Below the pieces are notes generated by a model. That model was given only the letters and a program-made list of their open reading frames with translations, ran no database searches and was not told the origin of the DNA. A program made the position numbers and the translations under genes. From IMG/VR virus record IMGVR_UViG_3300020220_000205, positions 1-32,210 of that record: a DNA stretch of 32,210 nt. One strand, written 5' to 3'. Below, one piece after another: positions 22,930 to 29,309 of this stretch. This stretch comes from a virus. Position 1 is the stretch's first letter; every line of letters starts with the position of its first letter.

Positions 22930-23341
22930 GAAAGTAAGTGTCTCTACTAATGAAACAGGACGCAGACCTACGCGATCTAAGTATAACGCCAACGGTAGAC
23001 ATGTTGATGGGCATTGGTTTGCCAGTGATGCCGAAGCTCAAAGATATGAGCAACTTAAAGAGATGGTCGAGCAGGGTTTAATTGACCGACTTGAACTTCA
23101 ACCAGAATATAAATTGTCTATTAAAAACAAACACATAACTACATATCGAGCAGACTTTAGGTATGCAATATTAGAACGTGGACAAATTAAAAATGTCATT
23201 CTTGAGGATGTCAAGGGGATGATTACAGATGTATATGTCATTAAAAAGAAAATGGTTGAAGCAGAATATGGCATAGAGATCAACGAGATACCCGCATCCA
23301 AGATCAAACAATGGGTCGGAAGATACCCGCATATGGAGTGA
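22922..23341 (+). CDS. DUF1064 nuclease (PD-(D/E)XK-like)
   Basis: This 139-aa protein is of the DUF1064 family of phage endonuclease-like proteins. It contains SKYNANGRHVDGHWFASDAE with acidic residues near 36-38, LELQPEYKLSI, then YRADFRY (Asp78) and ILEDVKG (Asp96/Lys98). These form a PD-(D/E)XK-type active site. Members are proposed to resolve branched DNA during phage replication or recombination. The start overlaps the HTH gene by 8 nt. It lies directly before the initiator gene, supporting a replication/recombination role. Confidence 0.85.
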   Translation: MTKKVSVSTNETGRRPTRSKYNANGRHVDGHWFASDAEAQRYEQLKEMVEQGLIDRLELQPEYKLSIKNKHITTYRADFRYAILERGQIKNVILEDVKGMITDVYVIKKKMVEAEYGIEINEIPASKIKQWVGRYPHME

Positions 23342-23344
23342 ATA

Positions 23345-24085
23345 ATGTCGATTGAGGCACTTAACTGGGCACTCAATCTGCAACTAAATAAACCAGTCTG
23401 GAAAGCCGTTCTCATTGGGATCGCTAATCATGCAAACCCCAACGGTCGGGCTTGGCCTAGTGTTGCAAGATTGTGCCTGTATTCTGGATACAAAGAACGT
23501 GTTGTCAGGCAAGCCATCAATCAGATGACTGAGCAAGGCTGGCTCCATCGAGAAGAACGCGCTGGAACCACAACTGTATATACATTGTGTAAACTATACC
23601 CCCTGCATGAAGTGCACCCCTGCACCACATGCACCCCTCCCCTGCATGACATGCACCCTAACCATAATAGAACCATCAATAATAAAAAGAAGATGCAACC
23701 AGATTGGATGCCAACCACTTCAATGATTGAGTTCGCTCATGCCAATGGATTTGACGCAAGGAGAGTGCAAAATGAAGCAGACAAATTTAGGGACTACTGG
23801 ATTGGCACTGGTAAACCAATGGCAAACTGGGAAGCCACATGGAGAAACTGGGTTCGCCGTAATAACTCAATACAAAGATCGAGATCCGGAGGATATGCTG
23901 ATAGGCATACCAGAGTGGCTACTCAAAATCGTTCCCGAATCAACAATGTTGCTAGTCAATTGGATCAATATGAAAAAAGCATTGCCGCAGACCATCAACA
24001 AGTCGGGGGCAATGATCGATTTGGAACAGGCATACGCCAACTTGGTTATGGCTATGATGCCACCAGATCCAAAAGTAATACTTAA
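23345..24085 (+). CDS. Replication initiator, lambda O-like
   Basis: The 246-aa product has an N-terminal winged-helix/HTH_36 region (about residues 8-80: WKAVLIGIANHANPNGRAWP, SVARLCLYSGYKERVVRQAI, GWLHREERAGTTTVYTL). A Pro/His/Cys linker (86-105) is followed by a C-terminal segment, FRDYWIGTGKPMANWEATWR then NWVRR (148-172). This FRDYW...DWxATWRNWxR motif is common in phage replication proteins that recruit a helicase loader. The linker DNA carries three iterons (see 23600-23659), as in lambda gene O. The last roughly 70 residues are low-complexity and overlap the next gene. The ATG at 23345 is 3 nt after the DUF1064 stop. Confidence 0.82.
   Translation: MSIEALNWALNLQLNKPVWKAVLIGIANHANPNGRAWPSVARLCLYSGYKERVVRQAINQMTEQGWLHREERAGTTTVYTLCKLYPLHEVHPCTTCTPPLHDMHPNHNRTINNKKKMQPDWMPTTSMIEFAHANGFDARRVQNEADKFRDYWIGTGKPMANWEATWRNWVRRNNSIQRSRSGGYADRHTRVATQNRSRINNVASQLDQYEKSIAADHQQVGGNDRFGTGIRQLGYGYDATRSKSNT
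23600..23659 (+). repeat. Three 21-bp iterons, putative replication origin
   Basis: Three near-identical 21-bp units, CCCCTGCAnnAnnTGCACCC plus one base, lie at 23600-23620, 23617-23637 and 23639-23659. Pairwise identity is 17-18 of 21. Each has TGCA arms in inverted orientation. Copy 2 is in a different codon phase from copies 1 and 3, so the DNA, not the peptide, is conserved. An AT-rich stretch (28 of 38 bases A or T in 23659-23696) follows immediately, a likely unwinding element. The layout matches the origin inside lambda gene O. Confidence 0.7.
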
Positions 24086-24344
24086 AGCACTCGAAGCCGT
24101 GGCTTCTGTATTCAATGCGGCATTGCCAGACGAATTGGGTATCAAAGTTTACCTGACACTATTAAAAGATCTACCTCATGTTGCATTGCAAAATGCTTGC
24201 ATCACGGTGTGTGCAACGCACAAATATTCCAACATGCCTTTGCCATCCGCCTTCATTGGGGCAGGCGGTCTGTCAAAGTCATTGTTGGAACAGACAAAAA
24301 GTCGGCTGCGCCTTGCAATAAATAACTTGAAAGCAATGCAATAA
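24012..24344 (+). CDS. Putative helicase loader, lambda P/G39P-like
   Basis: The 110-aa core starts MIDLEQAYANLVMAMMPPDP and continues PKVILKALEAVASVFNAALP, VYLTLLKDLPHVALQNACIT and THKYSNMPLPSAFI. The LY..L.DLP...L..A...........P.PA-like pattern resembles small phage helicase loaders or helicase-interaction proteins that follow the initiator gene. It would bring host DnaB to the origin. The start is uncertain: ATG 24012 has GGGGGC upstream; ATG 23970 (MKKALPQTI) has GGA at good spacing. Either overlaps the initiator gene. The frame opens at 23727 but the early part looks like shadow. Family assignment is moderate. Confidence 0.6.
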   Translation: MIDLEQAYANLVMAMMPPDPKVILKALEAVASVFNAALPDELGIKVYLTLLKDLPHVALQNACITVCATHKYSNMPLPSAFIGAGGLSKSLLEQTKSRLRLAINNLKAMQ

Positions 24345-24379
24345 TGCAGTAGGTTATCTACATCCAAAAGGAGAAAACA

Positions 24380-25180
24380 ATGGATAGACTAGAATATATC
24401 GGTGGGACCGATAGCCAACGCATCATGGCTGGCGACTGGGTTAATCTGTATCTTGAAAAAACTGGTGCCAAACAACCAGAAGATTTGTTAAGCAATTTCC
24501 AAGTGCAACTTGGTAAACATACAGAACAGTTTCATATCAATTGGGTGATGAATAAACTAGGATATAATTGGTCAGTTGTTAATGAACTTAAAACATCCAA
24601 ACGTATTCCATATATGGCGGGGCATCTTGATGGGTGGATAGATAATCTTGAAACATTCATTGAGGTTAAACATTCAAATGAATGGATGAGTGCATCTGAC
24701 AAAGCCAGATATTACATGCCACAATTGCAGCATTATCTTTTTATAACTAGCTGTCCGTTCTGTTACTTCTCTGTTATTAGAGGCAACCAAGATCCAGAAT
24801 ATATTACAGTAAAAGCAGATCAAGAATATCAAGATCGTCTTATCGAGCGAGTAAAGTTATTCTGGTGGCATCTTGAAAATAAGACGCAGCCGCTTGGTGA
24901 TGAAGTCCCTTTGTCAGAACAAGAGTTAGACAAAAAGCTGGCAGAAAAAGTACCAGTAAATAATCTCAAAGTTATAGATATGACTTTTAATAATCAATGG
25001 ACAGTTTATGCCAAGCAATATCTTGATACTCAACCTTATGTTGAACAACATGAAGATGCAAAGAAAGCATTAAAGTTTTTAGTAACACCTGAGATTGGCG
25101 AAGCATACGGACATGGCATTACCATCAAGCGCGATAAGCGCGGTTCATTACGGTTCACAACAAAAGGAGAAGAAGAATGA
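24380..25180 (+). CDS. YqaJ/lambda-exo-like recombination exonuclease
   Basis: This 266-aa protein has the YqaJ-type PD-(D/E)XK nuclease motifs: YIGGTDSQRIMAGDW (6-20), LGKHTEQFHINW with Glu49, AGHLDGWID with Asp84, FIEVKHS with Glu95 and Lys97, and YMPQLQHYLFI with Gln115. Such 5'-3' exonucleases process double-strand ends for a partner annealase, here the ERF gene 0.5 kb downstream. ATG 24380 has AAAAGGAG upstream. A TTATCTACA, one mismatch from a DnaA box, lies just before it (24354-24362). It overlaps the next gene by ATGA. Confidence 0.87.
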   Translation: MDRLEYIGGTDSQRIMAGDWVNLYLEKTGAKQPEDLLSNFQVQLGKHTEQFHINWVMNKLGYNWSVVNELKTSKRIPYMAGHLDGWIDNLETFIEVKHSNEWMSASDKARYYMPQLQHYLFITSCPFCYFSVIRGNQDPEYITVKADQEYQDRLIERVKLFWWHLENKTQPLGDEVPLSEQELDKKLAEKVPVNNLKVIDMTFNNQWTVYAKQYLDTQPYVEQHEDAKKALKFLVTPEIGEAYGHGITIKRDKRGSLRFTTKGEEE

Positions 25181-25509
25181 TAGAAGATCTATTTGTAAAA
25201 GGATTGCTTAAAGTTCAAGAGCAATCAATTAAGCTGCATCGCAGACATGACCATGACACAAGCATCGAAGCAGCAATCGCAATTGCACCAAAGCTAAATG
25301 AAATACAACAACAAGTCTTGGCTTTTGCTCGCAATCAACCAGACGGATTTACAGATGTCGATCTAAATAAATTCTTTAACTGCACTGGCTCGACATTCCG
25401 CACACGCAGAGCAGAGTTAGTCGCCAAAGGATTGATTATCAATAGTTGGAAACGTGAGCGTATTCATGGTCGCTCGCATATCGTATGGATCTTAAAGGAT
25501 TATCTATGA
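25177..25509 (+). CDS. Small winged-helix protein
   Basis: This 110-aa protein has a winged-helix region at about residues 43-105. IQQQVLAFARNQPDGFTDVD, LNKFFNCTGSTFRTRRAELV, AKGLI and RSHIVWIL form the helices and wing. Similar small proteins occur in phage recombination operons and may bind DNA or regulate transcription. The N-terminal 40 residues are helical and charged. It overlaps the exonuclease stop by ATGA and the next gene by ATGA, so it is made with the recombination proteins. Confidence 0.72.
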   Translation: MIEDLFVKGLLKVQEQSIKLHRRHDHDTSIEAAIAIAPKLNEIQQQVLAFARNQPDGFTDVDLNKFFNCTGSTFRTRRAELVAKGLIINSWKRERIHGRSHIVWILKDYL

Positions 25510-25733
25510 CAATAACAGAAATAGAACATGAATATTATGATCTTGCTATGGATGCGGCACGTTCAACTGATACTCATATTCAAAGAATAGGGTTAAAGCA
25601 TCTAAGTAAAATTATACAACACCAAAAAGAAACAAATGCAGAAACTGATTTACAATTTGAAGCGTCATTAACACAAGAGCAAAGAGCGATCCTCAATAGA
25701 TCGACCTTCTACATTATAGGAGAGAAGCAATGA
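25506..25733 (+). CDS. Hypothetical protein in the recombination operon
   Basis: This 75-aa protein starts MTITEIEHEYYDLAMDAARS at ATG 25506, overlapping the upstream stop by ATGA; an earlier in-frame ATG at 25485 lies inside the preceding gene. It is acidic and helical (HIQRIGLKHLSKIIQHQKET). No family recognised. The stop overlaps the ERF gene by ATGA, and AGGAGAGAAG for that gene lies in its last codons. Confidence 0.65.
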   Translation: MTITEIEHEYYDLAMDAARSTDTHIQRIGLKHLSKIIQHQKETNAETDLQFEASLTQEQRAILNRSTFYIIGEKQ

Positions 25734-26293
25734 ACATTTATCAACGCCTTGCCAAAGTCATGGGCGAAGTTGATTATATCCAAAAAGAAAAGAAACAAGG
25801 TATGCGTTATAGCATCGTAAGCCATGATGCAGTCACAGCTAAAGTGCGGCCAATACTTCTCAAACATGGTATCGTGTATCATGTTTCAGCTATTCATTAT
25901 GAACAAGTAGGTAACCGAACTCAAGTTCATCTTGTAGTAACATTTGTTAACATTGATGACCCAGAAGATCAGATTGATTCACATTCAATTGGCTTTGGCA
26001 TTGATGATCAAGACAAAGGTGCAGGAAAAGCAATCTCTTATGCAGTTAAATACGCGCTACTCAAAACGCTCGGCCTTGAAACGGGTGATGATCCAGACGA
26101 AAATCAAGACGCAGTGTTCGATAACCCGCTTGTTACCAAAATCAAAACAGCAATTGATTTGGCAAACAGCAAAGAAGATCTCAGTAACGTAGCAGAAACT
26201 ATCAAAGCTGAGGCAAGTAACTTGGATAAAGGCACACTTGCTTCATTGCGTGGTGCGTTTGCCCAGAAACAAACATCAATCAACAACAAGTAA
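25730..26293 (+). CDS. erf: ERF family single-strand annealing protein
   Basis: This 187-aa ERF-family annealase carries the family signature GFGIDDQDKGAGKAISYAVK (88-107) and YALLKTLGLETGDDPDENQD (108-127). ERF proteins form rings that anneal complementary single strands and circularise or recombine phage DNA. The N-terminus has IYQRLAKVMGEVDYIQKEKK, also typical. The C-terminal 60 residues form a variable helical linker. It works with the YqaJ exonuclease upstream and the SSB gene 12 nt downstream. Supports replication through recombination and concatemer formation. Confidence 0.93.
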   Translation: MNIYQRLAKVMGEVDYIQKEKKQGMRYSIVSHDAVTAKVRPILLKHGIVYHVSAIHYEQVGNRTQVHLVVTFVNIDDPEDQIDSHSIGFGIDDQDKGAGKAISYAVKYALLKTLGLETGDDPDENQDAVFDNPLVTKIKTAIDLANSKEDLSNVAETIKAEASNLDKGTLASLRGAFAQKQTSINNK

Positions 26294-26305
26294 GGAGAGA
26301 CTATA

Positions 26306-26683
26306 ATGTATGCGTCATTACAAATCGTTGGCAATGTAGGTAACTTTGAACTCAAGAAAGCTGGAGAAAAAACATTCTCCAAGTTTGGAGTAGCCACAAC
26401 CAGTTGGTCAAAAAGCGATGGCAAAAAGACAACATGGTATAATGTTGTATGTTGGAATACCATGCTCTCGGAGTTTCTTGCTCAGAACATGGGCAAGGGT
26501 AGCAAAGTATTTGTTACAGGCGAACTGCAACAACGTGAATATACAGACAAGAACGGGGCAACTAAGACATCAATTGAATTGATAGTCAGCCCGTTCAATG
26601 GTACGGTTCTTATCTTGTCTGAATGGGCAAGCAAGGGAGCAACCGAAGAAGATTCACCAATTGATAATAGCGTTCCATTCTAA
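26306..26683 (+). CDS. ssb: Single-stranded DNA-binding protein
   Basis: This 125-aa SSB has an OB fold over about residues 2-108 (LQIVGNVGNFELKKAGEKTF, FGVATTSWSKSDGKKTTWYN, VVCWNTMLSEFLAQNMGKGS, VFVTGELQQREYTDKNGATK) and an acidic tail ending DNSVPF. This resembles the DDIPF tip through which SSB binds partners. It is shorter than E. coli SSB because the linker is short. GGAGAGA precedes ATG 26306. It is flanked by the ERF and ArdC-like genes. Confidence 0.92.
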   Translation: MYASLQIVGNVGNFELKKAGEKTFSKFGVATTSWSKSDGKKTTWYNVVCWNTMLSEFLAQNMGKGSKVFVTGELQQREYTDKNGATKTSIELIVSPFNGTVLILSEWASKGATEEDSPIDNSVPF

Positions 26684-26693
26684 GGAGAAACAG

Positions 26694-27557
26694 ATGAATA
26701 CATACGATCAACTCACAACGCAGTTGGTTGATATGGTTGACTCAACTACGGGGGAATGGTCCCCGCCGTGGCGCATGAGCGGCCTCGAATGTCACCAAAA
26801 TGCAAAGACATTACGCAGATACCAAGGCATGAATGTGCTTATGCTTTGGCTTACACAAATGAAAAACTCATACTCATATCCAATTTGGGCTACGCTTAAA
26901 CAATGGGGCTCGATGGGAGCCAAGGTAAAAAAAGGATCAAAGGGCACAGCCGTGGTGTTCTATGATCAATATCGCAAACAAATAAATGGAGGAGAGGATG
27001 AAGTATCTTACTCGATTGCTAAGACGCATCATGTATTCAATGCCGATCAGGTCGAAGGATATGAGATCCCAGCTAGACCCGAACTTATTATACACGACAA
27101 CAATAATGCAATCGAAAAGTTTATTAAAAATACAAAAGCAGACATTCGGATACAAGGTGAGCGAGCGTTCTATGTCCCATCGCAAGACTTCATAGCTATG
27201 CCAGACAAAGGATTATTTCCACAAGTCGAGCATTATTATTCTGTAACATTCCATGAGTTAACGCATTGGACTGGTGCAAAGGATCGACTTAATCGGGAAC
27301 TAAAAGGCAGAGGGTTACGCTCTGACTATGCCTACGAAGAATTGATTGCGGAACTTGGTGCTGCTTTCTTGTCGGCAGACTTTGGTATTCTTAATGCAGT
27401 CAAAGATGACAACGCAAAATATCTAAAGATATGGCGTGATGCAATGAAACAAGACAGTAAGATCATCTTCAATGCCGCATCAGAAGCAACAAAGGCTGTC
27501 AAGTTTATGTATGACCAGCAATACTTTTCAGAATTGGAGCAGGAGATGGCAGCATGA
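26694..27557 (+). CDS. ArdC-like antirestriction protein with zinc metallopeptidase domain
   Basis: This 287-aa protein joins an N-terminal ArdC-type ssDNA-binding domain (about 1-125: GEWSPPWRMSGLECHQNAKT, YQGMNVLMLWLTQMKNSYSY, WATLKQWGSMGAKVKKGSKG) to a C-terminal zincin-like peptidase. That domain carries HELTHWTG (HExxH at 187-191) and the downstream helix YAYEELIAELGAAFLSADFG supplying a third Glu ligand. ArdC proteins protect incoming DNA from restriction. I start at ATG 26694 with AAGGAGAAA upstream; the frame opens at 26598 within ssb. It overlaps the DnaA-like gene by ATGA. Confidence 0.87.
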   Translation: MNTYDQLTTQLVDMVDSTTGEWSPPWRMSGLECHQNAKTLRRYQGMNVLMLWLTQMKNSYSYPIWATLKQWGSMGAKVKKGSKGTAVVFYDQYRKQINGGEDEVSYSIAKTHHVFNADQVEGYEIPARPELIIHDNNNAIEKFIKNTKADIRIQGERAFYVPSQDFIAMPDKGLFPQVEHYYSVTFHELTHWTGAKDRLNRELKGRGLRSDYAYEELIAELGAAFLSADFGILNAVKDDNAKYLKIWRDAMKQDSKIIFNAASEATKAVKFMYDQQYFSELEQEMAA

Positions 27558-27997
27558 TTTTAGTTAAGGACTGTGCAGATGTAGTATCAACTATACTGCA
27601 AGTATCAATTAAGGATTTGTATGGAGATCGAAAGCAAAAGTGGGTTGCCGAGGCAAGGATGTATGTCTATTGGCTTGCCAAAGAATATACTCGGTTCTCT
27701 CTACCCCGCATTGGCAGAGCCATGCGACGAGATCATTCTACAATTCTGCACGGCATTAAAAAGATCAATAAACTTATTGAAGAGAATGATGAACGTGCAA
27801 TTGCACTGACAAAACAAATGCAAAAAGAATTAGATAATCGCTTTGGTGATGTAGATCAATTAGTAATTAATGATTGCCATGCAAATGAAATCAAAGAACT
27901 TATGCCCACCCTTGCAATGCAACTTTATACATTAGCAAAACAAATTTTACGAGAGAATAAACATGAAGGCATCAACACAAATAAGAAAGATTTTTGA
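27554..27997 (+). CDS. Stand-alone DnaA domain IV protein
   Basis: This 147-aa protein contains the DnaA C-terminal DNA-binding domain without the AAA+ ATPase. ARMYVYWLAKEYTRFSLPRI and RAMRRDHSTILHGIKKINKL span about residues 34-75, including the signature RRDHSTILHG (58-67) that reads the DnaA box. Residues 75-147 are helical and unrecognised. It could bind DnaA boxes to steer or block host initiation, or help at the phage origin. It overlaps the ArdC gene by ATGA and the next gene by 35 nt. Confidence 0.86.
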   Translation: MILVKDCADVVSTILQVSIKDLYGDRKQKWVAEARMYVYWLAKEYTRFSLPRIGRAMRRDHSTILHGIKKINKLIEENDERAIALTKQMQKELDNRFGDVDQLVINDCHANEIKELMPTLAMQLYTLAKQILRENKHEGINTNKKDF

Positions 27998-28271
27998 AGA
28001 AGCTAGTGATATTATGAGCCAACGTAATATCCAATATGGAGATTATCGAACTTTATTCTCTTACGCATCTGCATTAGCATCAATCTACACACAAAAAAAC
28101 TTTAATACATATGAAATCTGTATGGTTATGTTCTCTATAAAAATGGCACGAATTGCCAAAAACAAACACCATAAAGATTCTTGGATTGATGCAATAAACT
28201 ATCTTGCAATGGCACAAGAACTTACTGGTATTGACCAAAGGGAGAAACTTAATGAACGGAATGCAAAGTAA
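27963..28271 (+). CDS. DUF6378 domain protein
   Basis: This 102-aa helical protein has RNIQYGDYRTLFSYASALAS and IKMARIAKNKHHKDSWIDAI followed by NYLAMAQELTG, which match the DUF6378 pattern of phage proteins (RG..YG.....F......K.aR......~DsWiDiagYa.La). The conserved Asp, Asn and Tyr suggest an all-alpha NTP pyrophosphatase-like fold, but the function is unproven. GAGAG precedes ATG 27963, which lies inside the end of the DnaA-like gene. It overlaps the following coiled-coil gene by 20 nt. Confidence 0.75.
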   Translation: MKASTQIRKIFEEASDIMSQRNIQYGDYRTLFSYASALASIYTQKNFNTYEICMVMFSIKMARIAKNKHHKDSWIDAINYLAMAQELTGIDQREKLNERNAK

Positions 28272-28476
28272 AAGACTCATGGCAATTAATAAAGTCACAG
28301 ATAAATGGACTCTTGACCTTGTTGATGAGATCATAAGACTACGCAAAGATTTAGAGCAAGTAATTGTTGAACGAGATAACGCATTAAATATGTGTGTTGA
28401 ATTGGCTCAACAGAAACGTCAGTTAAACGATGAAGTCTGGACACTAACTGATAGAGAAAAAAGAGAGAACCCATAA
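28252..28476 (+). CDS. Small coiled-coil protein
   Basis: The 74-aa product starts MNGMQSKRLMAINKVTDKWT with GGGAGAAAC upstream of ATG 28252. Residues 22-65 (EIIRLRKDLEQVIVERDNAL and MCVELAQQKRQLNDEVWTLT) form a probable coiled coil. The family is not recognised. It begins inside the end of the DUF6378 gene and ends right before the next gene. Confidence 0.6.
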   Translation: MNGMQSKRLMAINKVTDKWTLDLVDEIIRLRKDLEQVIVERDNALNMCVELAQQKRQLNDEVWTLTDREKRENP

Positions 28477-28671
28477 TTGTTACATAAAAGAGATATAAAA
28501 AATTTTGTAACTAAATTAGGTGGACATGTTTTAAGTATCCATGTAAGTCGTCACTATAAAGTTGTTGCTTTATTTGGAAACAAAATAATAAAATTTGTCC
28601 ATCCTAAAACACCAAGCGACTTTCGAGGCTTAAAAAATCTTGAAAGTCATATTAAGAAACAACTAAAATGA
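28477..28671 (+). CDS. Small basic protein, HicA-like in outline
   Basis: This 64-aa protein begins at TTG 28477, the base after the previous stop, with GAGAGAAC upstream; no ATG is available. VTKLGGHVLSIHVSRHYKVV and HPKTPSDFRGLKNLESHIKK resemble a family of short phage proteins with a dsRBD/HicA-like beta layout and a conserved TPSD-R-L-N motif. It is not evidently a toxin, and no HicB partner is next to it. It overlaps the amidotransferase-like gene by ATGA. Confidence 0.6.
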   Translation: MLHKRDIKNFVTKLGGHVLSIHVSRHYKVVALFGNKIIKFVHPKTPSDFRGLKNLESHIKKQLK

Positions 28672-29309
28672 TACCACGGATAGCATTATTTGTTCATGAT
28701 CCAGAAGCAAGCAGAGAATGTGCTGATGCCATGATTGAAGTGCTATCCGGTTCATTTCAAATCTTAACATTTAATGAAGGAGAATTTAATGATGTTCTTC
28801 AAAAAGCTGATATCGTGGCTTTCGGAGGCGGTGTTGGGGATGCTCAAAAATATTATGACTTCTTCAACCGTAGTCGAGGAAATTTTGTGGCTGATTTTGT
28901 ATCTAACGGTGGCAAGTATCTTGGTATTTGTATGGGTGCCTATTGGGCTGGTCGAAATTATTTTGATTTACTTAATAACCTTAACCCTGTTCAATATATT
29001 AAAAGACCCATGGCAGATGTTAAACGATCATATCAGACTGTGGCTCATATCTCGTGGATGGGTGTAGAAACTAATATGTTCTTCTATGATGGTTGCACAT
29101 TCGAAGGTGATGGGCAAACGCAGATCATAGCAAGATATGCAAACAATGATCCGATGGCAATCATTCAAGGTCGCGTTGGCCTGATTGGTTGCCATCCAGA
29201 AAGTCAAGAAAAATGGTTCTTAAAAAAATATCTTAAGAAGCATTGGCATAATGGCGCTCACCATGAGTTGCTTTTGTCATTCACTAAAAAACTTATGAGA
29301 GTTAAATAA
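28668..29309 (+). CDS. Class I glutamine amidotransferase-like protein (BPL_N type)
   Basis: This 213-aa protein resembles the N-terminal domain of large biotin protein ligases, a class I glutamine amidotransferase-like fold. It has VAFGGGVGDAQKYY (50-63), the nucleophile elbow YLGICMGAYWAG (84-95) with Cys88, and LIGCHPESQ (172-180) with His176 and Glu178. That is a complete Cys-His-Glu triad. The substrate is unknown; it may be an amidase or transferase acting on a nucleotide or peptide. It is the last gene of the rightward unit and overlaps the stop of the convergent phosphoesterase by 8 nt. Confidence 0.78.
   Translation: MIPRIALFVHDPEASRECADAMIEVLSGSFQILTFNEGEFNDVLQKADIVAFGGGVGDAQKYYDFFNRSRGNFVADFVSNGGKYLGICMGAYWAGRNYFDLLNNLNPVQYIKRPMADVKRSYQTVAHISWMGVETNMFFYDGCTFEGDGQTQIIARYANNDPMAIIQGRVGLIGCHPESQEKWFLKKYLKKHWHNGAHHELLLSFTKKLMRVK

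Noticed and set aside
23600-23659. CRISPR-like array in the initiator gene
   Set aside because: Units abut or overlap with no spacers, only three copies, and they lie within a coding gene; iterons explain them better.
24354-24362. TTATCTACA as a DnaA box
   Set aside because: One mismatch to the usual consensus and single; too weak for a feature, mentioned only as a possible target.
28477-28671. HicA toxin of a toxin-antitoxin pair
   Set aside because: Resemblance is limited to the general fold pattern; no HicB-like partner is adjacent.
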